Of a stretch of 64,000 bases of DNA, positions 25,808 through 35,244 are shown in pieces; position 1 is the stretch's first letter, and each line of letters opens with the position of its first letter. The DNA comes from Parabacteroides sp. AD58 (GTDB lineage: Bacteria > Bacteroidota > Bacteroidia > Bacteroidales > Tannerellaceae). The notes beneath the pieces are model-generated. The model was not told the DNA's origin and made no database searches. It was given only the letters and a program-made list of their open reading frames with translations. The position numbers and the translations under genes were made by a program. The DNA lies in assembly GCF_023744375.2 (NCBI RefSeq), contig NZ_CP146284.1, positions 1,302,001-1,366,000 on the forward strand. Direction: 5' to 3'.

Positions 25808-27355
25808 ATGAAAAAGTTATGTTTATGCTGTACTGCATTTTTGTCGTTATGGGTACAGCCTTTCTTCGCTCAGAAAGCCGTCGTTGATAAAATCATTGAA
25901 ATCGGACACCAGGATAATCAGGCCGCACACCAGCTGGATATACTGACCAACCGTTTTGGCGGACGCCCCATCGGGTCGGATGCGTATGAGAATGCCGCCG
26001 AATGGATGGTACGTGAATACAAAAAGTGGGGACTGGATGTTCATCTGGAAGAAGCCGGCGAACTCTCGGTCGGTTTTAACCGCGGACCGTGGTTTGGGAA
26101 GCTGTTGAGCCACGACCATGGAATGACTCTCCATTTCGCTACTCCTTCATACACTTCGGGGACGAAAGGGGTGCAGCGCGGTCATGTCTTGATGGAACCC
26201 CGTACCGACCAGGAATTCGAGCGCATCAAACTCAAGTTGAAAGGTGCTTGGGTCCTGATCTCCGGCACAAACAACGGCTGGCCAATCGACAGGACAGCGC
26301 AGGCTGATTCTATCCGGCAGGCTATCAAACAAGAGAATAAGGAAATCGACCAAAAGAATGCCGAACTCAGGAAAAGAAACTGGGAGAAAGGTGAAAACAA
26401 CGAGATGCTTCCTTACAAGGAATTCCCGGCTCTTTACTACCATGAGATGATCGAAGCCGGCGCCTTAGGATTCATCCAGTCATCGGAAGTACCTATCCGT
26501 GCGCTTTATGACCGGAAGATGATTGACAGCATGACGTTCGATAACCTGCCCGAAGTACCTGACATCAAACTCGACAAGCATCAGTTCGACATCATCGCCC
26601 AGATGGTAAAAGAACGGCGGGAAGACTTCTTGCTGGAGTTCGATATCCGCAATCATTTCAAGCTCGGACCGATCAAATACCACAACGTGGTGGCGTCGAT
26701 ACGGGGAAGCAAATATCCGGATGAACAGGTCATCGTCTGCGGACACTTGGATGCTTTTGATACCGGCACAGGCGGCGTCGACTGTGGTACAGGGATTACC
26801 CCGATGATGGAAGCGGCCCGTATGTTGGCGTTGTCGGGAGCAAAGCCCAAGAGGACCATCCTCTTCATCGCCTTTGCCGGGGAAGAATTCGGACTGTTAG
26901 GGTCGAAAGCCTATTGCGAGAAACATCAGCAGGAATTACCGAAGATTATGAATGTATTCAACCGCGACGGCGGGCCGGAACCTCCCGTCGGAATAGCTGT
27001 CTCGCAGGCGATGTATGATGATTTCGTCAAGATAACCCAACCCATCCAGAAGGTACGGGCGGACATTCCGTTTGAAGTGACTGTGCGGCCTCCGCGCAAA
27101 CGGCCGAAGGTAGCGGGTGGCACCGATTCGGAAGTGTTTGCCACCTACGGCGTCCCAACATACGGATTTACCACAAAAGACGTCAAAGGGTATAATTTCA
27201 ACTATGGGGAAATATGGCATACCGAACGCGATCTGTTTACCAAAAACATCCCGGAATATCTGGGGCATACGGCAACCGCCACCGCCATCACCGTCTTAGG
27301 GGTAGCCAACCTCGACAAGCCTCTGCCTCGGGAAGGGGTCTATGAAGAGAATTAA
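25808..27355 (+). CDS. Secreted M28-family zinc metallopeptidase
   Basis: 515-residue exported aminopeptidase-type enzyme. A signal peptide (KKLCLCCTAFLSLWVQPFFAQ) precedes the mature chain. The M28 domain shows the five metal ligands in order: CGHLDAF (His), GGVDCGTG (Asp), FAGEEFG (catalytic Glu then ligand Glu), NRDGGPEP (Asp) and WHTERD (His). The segment about residues 90-250 includes an inserted PA-like region (LKLKGAWVLISGTNNGWP). It probably trims peptides in the periplasm. The stop codon is the first unit of a tandem TAAGAAT repeat, so the downstream repeat begins within the gene end. Confidence 0.95.
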   Translation: MKKLCLCCTAFLSLWVQPFFAQKAVVDKIIEIGHQDNQAAHQLDILTNRFGGRPIGSDAYENAAEWMVREYKKWGLDVHLEEAGELSVGFNRGPWFGKLLSHDHGMTLHFATPSYTSGTKGVQRGHVLMEPRTDQEFERIKLKLKGAWVLISGTNNGWPIDRTAQADSIRQAIKQENKEIDQKNAELRKRNWEKGENNEMLPYKEFPALYYHEMIEAGALGFIQSSEVPIRALYDRKMIDSMTFDNLPEVPDIKLDKHQFDIIAQMVKERREDFLLEFDIRNHFKLGPIKYHNVVASIRGSKYPDEQVIVCGHLDAFDTGTGGVDCGTGITPMMEAARMLALSGAKPKRTILFIAFAGEEFGLLGSKAYCEKHQQELPKIMNVFNRDGGPEPPVGIAVSQAMYDDFVKITQPIQKVRADIPFEVTVRPPRKRPKVAGGTDSEVFATYGVPTYGFTTKDVKGYNFNYGEIWHTERDLFTKNIPEYLGHTATATAITVLGVANLDKPLPREGVYEEN

Positions 27356-27530
27356 GAATTAAGAATTAAGAATTAAGAATTAAGAATTGAAAATTGAGAA
27401 TTGACAATTACAGACACAATATTAGGCACGGATTTCACGGAAAACACGGTTTAAAATAAATATTTACCGTGTTAATCCGCTGAATCCGTACCTTTTTAAT
27501 TCTCAATTGTCAATTATCAATCTAAAAACA
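27353..27530. repeat. Nested palindromic AT-rich intergenic repeat
   Basis: Five tandem TAAGAAT units (27353-27388) lead into an outer inverted repeat (AATTGAGAATTGACAATTA on the left; TAATTCTCAATTGTCAATTA on the right near 27498-27517). Inside it a second imperfect stem pairs CACGGATTTCACGGAAAACA with TGTTAATCCGCTGAATCCGT. The layout, an outer AT-rich inverted repeat around a CGG-containing inner stem, resembles palindromic intergenic repeats common in Bacteroidales. No gene is inside. Confidence 0.7.
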
Positions 27531-27877
27531 GGCAATATCACTAGTGATCCGGGACAAAAAATTCATTTACAAGGCAAGATCACACCTGATCTGCTGTCCA
27601 AAATCTATTTACAAAAGAAAATCACAGGTGGTCCGATACTGAAAACCCGCCCAAGGTAGCAGACCACAGGTACGCTTCAATTCATAATTTTCACCTTGTT
27701 TTGTCTCTGAAAGGTATAAGCTCCGCAAAATAGCGTCGGTATTGTCCTATCACGATGTGAGCAAATTAAATAAAAAATAATTGACAGTAAACATATTTGG
27801 CCGTAATTTTTCAGATTGCAAGCTTTATAACCATTCCGGCCTGCCTGGAAAAGAACCCAGGCGGACCGACGATCGCG
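27531..27877. other. Intergenic region without a gene
   Basis: About 350 bp between the palindromic repeat and the araC-type gene. It holds two loosely similar segments of about 43 bp (GACAAAAAATTCATTTACAA near 27553 and GTCCAAAATCTATTTACAAA near 27596), each followed by an AATCACA/GATCACA motif. No coding frame or RNA is evident. Confidence 0.4.
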
Positions 27878-28765
27878 TCAATCTGACGCCTGCAGTCTCC
27901 GCCTGTATTCCATGGGAGAAACAGCATGATGCTTCTTGAAAAACTTGCAGAAGGCAGCCTGATCGGAAAAATGCAGCTCTTCGGCAATCTGGCTGACGGG
28001 GATGCTCTCATCGTCGAGGCGCTCGGTGGCCCGCTTGATCAGTTCGTCGCAAATCACTTCGTGCGGCGTCTTGCCCAAAACCTCCTTGACCAAGCGCGAA
28101 AGATGCTTCGCCGAGATGCAGAGTTTCTCGGCGTAGAAGTCCGTTTGATGCTCGACCGACACATGCTGCCAGACGAGCTTCATGAAATCCATCATCACCC
28201 TATCGCGTTTGCAAATTACCGGTGGCAACTGATTATCCGTCCGGCTCCGCTCCAGCATAATCTGTCCCACCTCGAGCATGAAACTCTTGAAATAGACCAA
28301 CAGCAGTTCACGCCGGTAGGCATGGCCGAGCGACATCAACGCCGACTCGAATAATTCCATCTGCCGGGCCAGGCGTCCAAATTGCTCGTCGTTGAGTTGC
28401 AAAACCGGAAAGTGGAGGCGATCTACCAGATAATGATCCGGTCCGGGGCGCAGATTCTTGAGTGAATCTTTGGCAAAGGTATAATTCGGAATCAGGCACC
28501 ACGCCTGCAGGTCGGTACTAAAGTCAAGAAATTCGATTTGCACTCCTTCCAGCAGGTCGAGAAAAGCATTTGCCCGCATCTCATGAAATTCATCGTCAAT
28601 ACGAAGGCTGAGGCAGCCTGTCCGGACCAGGAGAAACAGGCGGAGATCCGTCATCTTCCGGCCGATGAGCCGGACCAGTTCACGCGAAGTCAGCAGCAAG
28701 ACACAACCGTCGAGACTGCATGTAGAAGGGAAAAGAGGGAAAAGTTCTTTTTGTGTCATCATCAT
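27878..28765 (-). CDS. AraC-family transcriptional regulator
   Basis: 295-residue one-component regulator. Residues about 1-170 form a cupin-like sensor region of unknown ligand. The C-terminal 100 residues are the AraC DNA-binding domain with two helix-turn-helices: FYAEKLCISAKHLSRLVKEVLGKTP and VSQIAEELHFSDQAAFCKFFKKHHAVSPMEYRR. Three ATGs in a row open the frame; any may be used. It is divergent from the RND efflux operon at 29017, with 251 bp between, so control of that operon is the natural guess. Direct repeats in the gap are candidate operators. Confidence 0.93.
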   Translation of the reverse strand: MMMTQKELFPLFPSTCSLDGCVLLLTSRELVRLIGRKMTDLRLFLLVRTGCLSLRIDDEFHEMRANAFLDLLEGVQIEFLDFSTDLQAWCLIPNYTFAKDSLKNLRPGPDHYLVDRLHFPVLQLNDEQFGRLARQMELFESALMSLGHAYRRELLLVYFKSFMLEVGQIMLERSRTDNQLPPVICKRDRVMMDFMKLVWQHVSVEHQTDFYAEKLCISAKHLSRLVKEVLGKTPHEVICDELIKRATERLDDESIPVSQIAEELHFSDQAAFCKFFKKHHAVSPMEYRRRLQASD

Positions 28766-28868
28766 CTATTCATTCAACAAATATTCTTTGCCTGTCTCGC
28801 CCGCCAATAAGGAGAAGCCAACAGAAACAGGCATCACGCAGGCAAAGGTATAAAGCCCTTGTCTGATA

Positions 28869-28940
28869 TGGACAAATGGATGCGCTAAATAGACATACCG
28901 TTTGCTAATAAATTCTAATACAGTTCCATTTGGACAAATG
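28869..28940. promoter_or_regulatory. Candidate AraC operators: two TGGACAAATG direct repeats
   Basis: TGGACAAATG at 28869-28878 and again at 28931-28940, 62 bp apart (about six helical turns), each in an AT.TGGACAAATG context. A related TTTGACCAAAT lies at 28950-28960. All are in the gap between the divergent AraC gene and the efflux operon. AraC proteins often bind direct repeats. Confidence 0.5.
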
Positions 28941-28980
28941 CTTGGGTTGTTTGACCAAATAGAGGCCATCGGTTCGCTTT

Positions 28981-28988
28981 TATTTTTG
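28981..28988 (+). promoter_or_regulatory. -7 box of the first RND efflux operon
   Basis: TATTTTTG fits TAnnTTTG, 28 bp before the adaptor start. No good TTTG is at the usual distance (nearest 27 bp upstream), consistent with an activator-dependent promoter. Confidence 0.5.
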
Positions 28989-29016
28989 CGCACTAAGAAC
29001 TACAAACAAACGAAAC

Positions 29017-30153
29017 ATGAAGGCAAAAAGTTATTTAGTTTTAGGTTTAGGCTGCGTGCTGCTACTGGCGGGATGCCAGAACCAAACACTCCAGCAAGGA
29101 AGCTCGACCGACTATCCGCTTCTGACATTGAAACCGGAAGACCGGCAGTTGTCGGTAAAATACTCGGCTGTAATCGAAGGAAAACAAGATGTAGAAATCC
29201 GTCCGCAGGTCTCAGGAACCATTACCGAAGTCTACGTGGAAGAAGGTGCCCGAGTAAGAAAAGGGCAAGTCTTGTTCGTCATTGACCAGGTACCTTATCA
29301 GGCGGCCTTGAAGCAGGCGGAAGCCTCCGTCGCCACGGCCGAAGCGAATGAGGCCACAGCCAAGCTGACCCTCGAAGGAAAAGAATCCCTTTATCAGGAC
29401 AAAGTGATCTCTGATTTTGAACTGCGGACGGCCCGTAACAACTACCGGAGCGCTCAGGCGGCTCTGATGCAGGCCCAGGCAGAACTGATTAATGCCCGCA
29501 ATAACCTCTCCTATACCGAAGTCAAAAGCCCGGTCGACGGGTATGCCGGCATGACTTCCTATCGTATCGGAGCGCTCGTGAGCTCGAGCATGACCGACCC
29601 GCTGATCCGGGTTTCAGACAACTCGCAGATGTATGTCTACTTCTCCATGTCGGAAAAGCAGGTGCTTTCGCTCACCGCCCAATACGGCTCGCTCGACAGC
29701 GCCCTCCTCTCCTTCCCGCCCATCCAGCTGCAACTGAATGACGGGTCGACCTATCCGCACACCGGGAAAATAGACGTCATCAGCGGACTGATCGACAAGA
29801 CAACCGGAACCGTCAGCCTGCGTGCCCTGTTCGACAACCAGGAGAAACGGCTCATGAGCGGAGGCTCGGCCAATGTGGTGATTCCATACCAGCAACAGCA
29901 ATGCATCGTTATCCCCCAAGGTGGTACATACGAGATCCAAAACAAGATATTTGCCTATAAGGTTGTTGACGGCAAAGCCGTATCTACCCCCATCGAGGTC
30001 TTCGAGATAAACAACGGAAAAGAATATATTGTAGAAAGCGGGCTTCAGGCAGGCGACGTAATCGTTTCAAAAGGAGCCGGCCTACTGAAAGACGGTACAG
30101 TCATTTCCGCCAGCGCAACTGCGGCTACAGAACCTAACACAGAGGAGGAATAA
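29017..30153 (+). CDS. RND efflux periplasmic adaptor lipoprotein (AcrA/MexA type)
   Basis: Membrane fusion protein of 378 residues linking the inner-membrane pump to the outer-membrane channel. It has a lipoprotein signal with lipobox LLAGC (Cys about residue 20). The lipoyl/barrel-sandwich halves are VEIRPQVSGTITEVYVEEGARVRKGQVLFVID and RNNLSYTEVKSPVDGYAGM, separated by an alpha-hairpin (about residues 98-160). Beta-barrel and membrane-proximal domains follow. The pump gene starts 2 bp after the stop. First gene of an intact three-gene operon divergent from the AraC regulator. Confidence 0.96.
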   Translation: MKAKSYLVLGLGCVLLLAGCQNQTLQQGSSTDYPLLTLKPEDRQLSVKYSAVIEGKQDVEIRPQVSGTITEVYVEEGARVRKGQVLFVIDQVPYQAALKQAEASVATAEANEATAKLTLEGKESLYQDKVISDFELRTARNNYRSAQAALMQAQAELINARNNLSYTEVKSPVDGYAGMTSYRIGALVSSSMTDPLIRVSDNSQMYVYFSMSEKQVLSLTAQYGSLDSALLSFPPIQLQLNDGSTYPHTGKIDVISGLIDKTTGTVSLRALFDNQEKRLMSGGSANVVIPYQQQQCIVIPQGGTYEIQNKIFAYKVVDGKAVSTPIEVFEINNGKEYIVESGLQAGDVIVSKGAGLLKDGTVISASATAATEPNTEEE

Positions 30154-30155
30154 AC

Positions 30156-33100
30156 ATGAAACTACAACATTTCATCGACCGTCCTATCCTGTCGATGGTC
30201 ATCTCGGTGGTCATCCTCGTGGCCGGATTAATCGGGCTTTATGCCTTGTCAGTCGAACAATACCCGGATATTGCCCCGCCAACCATCCGCGTCTCGACGA
30301 CATACAGCGGCGCCAATGCCGAGGCGGTACAGAAGAGTGTGATCGTCCCGCTGGAAGAAGCTATCAACGGTGTAGAGAATATGACCTACATGACTTCGAC
30401 CGCCAGCAATACCGGAAGCGCAGAGATCACCGTCTATTTCAAACAGGGCAGTGACCCGGATATGGCTGCCGTCAACGTACAAAACAAAGTATCAACAGCC
30501 ACTTCCCTGCTGCCGGCAGAGGTAACCAAAGTGGGTGTTACCACCATGAAGCGCCAGAATAGTATGCTGAAGATATTCGGCCTATACAGTCCGAACGGTA
30601 CCTACGACGAGACCTTCCTGACCAACTACCTGAGCATTAACGTCAAGCCTCAGCTGCAGCGTATCACGGGTGTTGGTGAAGTCAATGTGATGGGTGGCGA
30701 CTATGCCATGCGTATCTGGTTAAAACCAGACGTGATGGCCCAGTATGAACTCGAGCCCAGCGATGTTGAAGCAGCCCTGTCGAGTCAGAATATCGAAGCC
30801 TCGACCGGTTCGATCGGTGAAGATTCCGAGAATGTCTACCAGTATACCCTGAAATACCGTGGGCGACTGGAGAAGGAACAGGAATTTGAGGAAATCGTTA
30901 TCCGCGCCTACGACGACGGACGTGTGCTGAAATTAAAAGATATTGCCACCGTCGAACTTGGTTCGCAAAGTTATACCTATACCGGTTCTGTCAACGGAGC
31001 CCCCGGAAGTACTTGTATGGTTAACCAGACAGCCGGAACCAATGCCAACGAAATCATTACCAATATCGACAAGTATCTGGAATCGCTCAAGGAAACATTA
31101 CCGAATGATGTGGAAATAGTCGAGCTAATGAGTACCAAAAACTTCCTTGATGCCTCTATCCATGAAGTGATCAAGACTTTGCTCGAAGCCATCATCTTAG
31201 TTGTACTCGTGGTATATATCTTCTTGCAGAACCCACGTTCTACCCTGATCCCGACCGTCAGTATATTCGTGTCGCTGATCGGTACGTTCGCCGCCCTCTA
31301 CATCGCGGGCTTCAGTATCAACCTGCTTACCTTGTTTGCCCTCGTACTTGCGATCGGAACCATCGTAGATGATGCCATCATCGTGGTGGAAGCCGTACAA
31401 GTGCGCTTCGACGAAGGATCCCGTTCGCCCTATAAAGCTTCTGTCGACGCCATGTCGGGTATCTCTTCCGCCATCGTCACTTCTACTTTAGTATTTATGG
31501 CTGTATTCGTACCTGTATCATTCATGGGAGGAACTTCCGGTGTATTCTATACCCAATTCGGTATTACGATGGCCGTTGCGGTAGGTATTTCAGCCATCAA
31601 CGCATTAACACTCTCGCCGGCTCTTTGTGCCCTGATTCTGCGTCCTAATGAAATCCTGGAAGACGGGAAAAAGCCTGAGTTCTCTACGCGGTTCCGTATG
31701 GCATTCGATACGGCTTTCAAACGGATCGTACTCAAATATAAAAGCGGAGCCAAATTCTTTATCAAACGGAAATGGCTCGCATGGAGTGCCTTTGCCGTTG
31801 CCGTAGCACTTCTGTTCTACTTCATGAATACAACCAAGACCAGTCTGGTTCCTTCTGAAGATACGGGTTCTATTTTCGTCAGTATCGACACACCGGCTGG
31901 AAGTACCCTGGCCGAAACCGTCGGTATCATGGAAAAAGTAGAAAAGGAACTGAAAGAAATCCCACAGATAGCCGATTTCAATAAGGTGGCAGGCTTTGGT
32001 ATGGGATCGGGAAGCGGCTCTTCACACGGTATGTTCATCATCCAGCTGAAACATTGGGACGAACGCCCAGGAAAAGAAAACAGCGTAGATGCCATTTCGG
32101 CTGAAATATACCGACGGACCTCTCATATCAAAAATGCGAACCTCTTTGTCTTCTCACCACCTATGATCTCCGGATATGGTACAGGTAACAGCTTTGAACT
32201 GTATCTGCAAGATCGAGGAGGAAAAGGGATTGATGCACTTAGTGAAGTGACCAACAATTTCCTGGCCGCTTTAAACCAACGGCCCGAAATACAGATGGCA
32301 TACACATCATTCAGTGCCAAATTCCCCCAGTATCGGGTAGACGTTGACGAAGCTCAGTGCCAACGTGCCGGAACGACGACGGAAGAAGTACTGTCAGTCT
32401 TGTCGGGTTATTTCGGAAGTATTTACGCCTCCAACTTCAACCGGTTCACCAAATTGTACCGGGTCATTATCCAGGCGCCGTCAGAAAGCCGCAACAGCAT
32501 GCAGTCTCTCGATAATGTATTCGTCAAGACCACCAACGGTATGGCTCCCGTCAGTCAGTTCGTAAAACTGACAAAGACCTATGGAGCCGAATCACTGACA
32601 CGCTTCAACATGTTCTCGTCCATTAATGTACAGGGAATGCCAGTCAGCGGATACAGCTCAGGAGATGTCATCAATGCGGTAAAAGAAGTAGCCGCCCAGA
32701 CATTGCCTACAGGTTACGGATATGAATTCTCCGGAATGACACGTGAGGAAGAACAAATGGCCAATTCGCATGACACAGTAATCATTTACGGGATCTGTAT
32801 TCTGTTTATTTATTTGATACTTTGTGCCCTGTATGAAAGCTTGTTTATCCCGATGGCCGTTATCCTTTCAGTTCCGTTCGGACTGATGGGAAGCTTCTTC
32901 TTTGCCCGAATGTGGGGTATCGAAAACAATATCTACCTGCAAACCGGATTAATCATGTTGATCGGATTGTTGTCAAAGACAGCTATTCTATTAACGGAAT
33001 ACGCTACAGAACGCCGGAAAGAAGGTATGTCACTCTCGCAAGCAGCCATTTCAGCAGCCGGCGTCCGTCTGCGCCCGATCTTGATGACCGCCCTCACCAT

Positions 33101-33296
33101 GATATTCGGATTGCTGCCGCTTATGTTTGCTTCTGGTGTAGGCGCCAACGGTAATACATCCTTAGGTGTAGGTGCCGTAGGAGGAATGCTGATTGGAACA
33201 ATCGCCTTACTCTTCGTCACACCGGCCTTCTTTATTACTTTCCAATACTTAGAAGAACGAATTATGGGCAAAAGAAAAGCTGATAGAAAATTATGA
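30156..33296 (+). CDS. RND-family multidrug efflux pump (AcrB/MexB type)
   Basis: Proton-driven inner-membrane transporter of 1,046 residues. Twelve transmembrane segments and two large periplasmic loops are evident. The N-terminus (FIDRPILSMVISVVILVAGLIGLYAL) is the standard HAE1 start. TM4 carries the proton-relay Asp pair in IGTIVDDAIIVVEAV, and the C-terminal half has GFALMG-like LSVPFGLMGSFFFARM and KTAILLTEYA. Substrates usually include drugs, dyes and bile salts, but specificity cannot be read here. Its stop overlaps the next gene by 4 bp. It is a close paralogue of the interrupted pump at 52175-63503. Confidence 0.97.
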   Translation: MKLQHFIDRPILSMVISVVILVAGLIGLYALSVEQYPDIAPPTIRVSTTYSGANAEAVQKSVIVPLEEAINGVENMTYMTSTASNTGSAEITVYFKQGSDPDMAAVNVQNKVSTATSLLPAEVTKVGVTTMKRQNSMLKIFGLYSPNGTYDETFLTNYLSINVKPQLQRITGVGEVNVMGGDYAMRIWLKPDVMAQYELEPSDVEAALSSQNIEASTGSIGEDSENVYQYTLKYRGRLEKEQEFEEIVIRAYDDGRVLKLKDIATVELGSQSYTYTGSVNGAPGSTCMVNQTAGTNANEIITNIDKYLESLKETLPNDVEIVELMSTKNFLDASIHEVIKTLLEAIILVVLVVYIFLQNPRSTLIPTVSIFVSLIGTFAALYIAGFSINLLTLFALVLAIGTIVDDAIIVVEAVQVRFDEGSRSPYKASVDAMSGISSAIVTSTLVFMAVFVPVSFMGGTSGVFYTQFGITMAVAVGISAINALTLSPALCALILRPNEILEDGKKPEFSTRFRMAFDTAFKRIVLKYKSGAKFFIKRKWLAWSAFAVAVALLFYFMNTTKTSLVPSEDTGSIFVSIDTPAGSTLAETVGIMEKVEKELKEIPQIADFNKVAGFGMGSGSGSSHGMFIIQLKHWDERPGKENSVDAISAEIYRRTSHIKNANLFVFSPPMISGYGTGNSFELYLQDRGGKGIDALSEVTNNFLAALNQRPEIQMAYTSFSAKFPQYRVDVDEAQCQRAGTTTEEVLSVLSGYFGSIYASNFNRFTKLYRVIIQAPSESRNSMQSLDNVFVKTTNGMAPVSQFVKLTKTYGAESLTRFNMFSSINVQGMPVSGYSSGDVINAVKEVAAQTLPTGYGYEFSGMTREEEQMANSHDTVIIYGICILFIYLILCALYESLFIPMAVILSVPFGLMGSFFFARMWGIENNIYLQTGLIMLIGLLSKTAILLTEYATERRKEGMSLSQAAISAAGVRLRPILMTALTMIFGLLPLMFASGVGANGNTSLGVGAVGGMLIGTIALLFVTPAFFITFQYLEERIMGKRKADRKL

Positions 33297-34660
33297 AAAA
33301 GTGTATCTATATATTAGTTAGTATGCTGCTTCTGAGCAGCTGCCATATCTACCGCAACTACCAGCGGCCGGAAGGATTGCCTGTAGACAGCCTTTACAGG
33401 AACACTCCTCTTTCCTCTGACGATTCTCTTACCTTGGGAGACATCCCATGGCAAGAGATGTTTGAAGATCCTCTGCTCCAGAACCTGATACAGGAGGGTC
33501 TAGAGAACAATACAGATATGCAGGTAGCCCTGCTGCGTGTTGATCAGGCCCGCTCGCAGTTGCAGGCAGCCCGATTGTCTTTTCTGCCGTCTCTTTCTCT
33601 GTCTCCTCAAGGAGCCCTGACAAGTACCGACGGTAGCAAAGCAGTCAAGACGTATGAATTACCGGTTCAGGCCAGTTGGGAAATTGATCTTTTCGGCCGC
33701 TTGCGAAATGCCAAGCAGGAAACCCAAGCCACGTTGTTGCAGCAAGAGGCTTATCAGCAGGCTGTCCACGCAGATTTGGTAGCCAACATCGCCAACAGTT
33801 ACTATACATTATTATTACTCGATGAACAGATCCGACTGACAACATCCACCTTGGATGTCTGGAAAGAACAAGTCAGATTATTGGAATCGAAATTTAAAGT
33901 AGGCGAAGAAACAGAAAATGCCGTAACCCAGGCAAGGGCCAGTCTGTATGAATTAGAAGCATCGGTGACAGACTTACAAAAGCAATTGTTTGAGACAGAA
34001 AATGCCCTATGTACCCTGCTCGGAACGACTTCCCACCATATTGAACGGAGTTCGCTGGAAGAACAACAGCTCCCGGAAACTGACAACATCGGTATTCCGT
34101 TGCGTGTATTATCCAAACGCCCGGATGTAGTACAAGCTGAAATGGTCTTAGCCAGTGCCTATTACAGCACCAATCAGGCCAGATCAGCATTCTATCCTAA
34201 CTTAACCCTTTCCGGAAGCGCGGGATGGACCAATTCGTTAGGAGAAGTGGTAAGCAATCCGGGAGGATGGATTCTCTCAGCCATAGCATCACTGACGCAA
34301 CCGTTATTCAATCAGGGGAAACTTATCTCTAATCTGCGTGTGTCGAAAGACGAAGAACAGATCGCCCTGCTCAACTACAAACAGGCGCTCCTGGATGCAG
34401 GTCAAGAAGTGAACAACGCGTTGTTTGCAACAGAATCTGCCCGAAAAAGCTTTGACAGTCACCTCAAACAATGTAAGGAACTGGAACGGACAGTAACTAC
34501 CTCTGAGTCTTTATACAAGACCGGCAATGCGACTTACCTGGAAATGCTGACTGCCCGGCAGTCATTGCTCAATGCTCAGCAGAACATGGTAACCGATCGC
34601 TTTACGCTCTTGCAATCTACAATTAATCTATACAATGCATTAGGTGGCGGTGTTGACTAA
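33293..34660 (+). CDS. Outer-membrane efflux lipoprotein (TolC/OprM type)
   Basis: Outer-membrane channel of 455 residues completing the tripartite pump. Lipobox LLLSSC (Cys about residue 17) is followed by the usual NYQRP segment. Two outer-membrane efflux repeats form the coiled-coil barrel: one around QNLIQEGLENNTDMQVALLRVDQARSQL, the other around SKRPDVVQAEMVLASAYYSTNQARSAFYPNL. The start overlaps the pump stop by 4 bp, so translation is coupled. A strong terminator follows. Confidence 0.96.
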   Translation: MKKCIYILVSMLLLSSCHIYRNYQRPEGLPVDSLYRNTPLSSDDSLTLGDIPWQEMFEDPLLQNLIQEGLENNTDMQVALLRVDQARSQLQAARLSFLPSLSLSPQGALTSTDGSKAVKTYELPVQASWEIDLFGRLRNAKQETQATLLQQEAYQQAVHADLVANIANSYYTLLLLDEQIRLTTSTLDVWKEQVRLLESKFKVGEETENAVTQARASLYELEASVTDLQKQLFETENALCTLLGTTSHHIERSSLEEQQLPETDNIGIPLRVLSKRPDVVQAEMVLASAYYSTNQARSAFYPNLTLSGSAGWTNSLGEVVSNPGGWILSAIASLTQPLFNQGKLISNLRVSKDEEQIALLNYKQALLDAGQEVNNALFATESARKSFDSHLKQCKELERTVTTSESLYKTGNATYLEMLTARQSLLNAQQNMVTDRFTLLQSTINLYNALGGGVD

Positions 34661-34673
34661 CCGCCACAAAAAA

Positions 34674-34713
34674 AGTAGCAAGCCTTTGCGTTAAAAGCAA
34701 CGGGCTTGCTACT
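34674..34713 (+). terminator. Terminator of the first RND operon
   Basis: AGTAGCAAGCC (34674-34684) pairs perfectly with GGCTTGCTACT (34703-34713), preceded by an A run and followed by TCTCCTATTT. A second small hairpin (TGGCGG/CCGCCA) overlaps the stop codon. Confidence 0.85.
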
Positions 34714-34739
34714 CTCCTATTTATAAAATTGGAAACAGG

Positions 34740-35048
34740 TTATTTTACCTCTTCACCATTTTCCTTGAAAAGGGCGGTTACTTCTTCATCATCAAGTACC
34801 AACACGACCTTATACTGTTTGCCCTCCTCTTTTTCTGCCATGAAAGCTTCTTTCGCGGTATATTCCGGATAAGCTTTTTCAATAGATTGAGTTACTGCTT
34901 CGGGCAGATCCTTTACTTCTACTTTGACGAAATCATCTTGAGCCACTTCACTCACTACCATGACAGAATCAACACTTGTTTCTGAAGCGAATGCACTGAA
35001 ACTACCCACACTCATCAAACATGCTACTGCAACTAATACCTTTTTCAT
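34740..35048 (-). CDS. Secreted PepSY-like protein
   Basis: Small exported protein of 102 residues. The signal peptide (KKVLVAVACLMSVGSFSAFA) starts at the ATG at 35048; the longer frame from 35138 has no signal at its start and is rejected. The mature part (LPEAVTQSIEKAYPEYTAKEA then KQYKVVLVLDDEEVTALFKENGE) has the helix plus beta-hairpin pattern of the PepSY-like, beta-lactamase-inhibitor-like family common in Bacteroidetes. Function unknown, possibly an inhibitor or chaperone in the periplasm. It is about 200 bp downstream of the HAD gene on the same strand. Confidence 0.85.
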   Translation of the reverse strand: MKKVLVAVACLMSVGSFSAFASETSVDSVMVVSEVAQDDFVKVEVKDLPEAVTQSIEKAYPEYTAKEAFMAEKEEGKQYKVVLVLDDEEVTALFKENGEEVK

Positions 35049-35244
35049 AATTTCAAACATTTTAAATTCAACATTTCTTTTCTGACTCTCGTCACTAATC
35101 ATAGTACAAAGCACATACCAGAAATAGCCCGAAATCATGACTATACTAAAAATCAGACATTTGAGCTTTTGGCATTAACATGATAAATGTGAATTTAAGA
35201 TTCCTTTTGGTACACAGTGTGGATTTTAGCTACAAAATCGGAGA

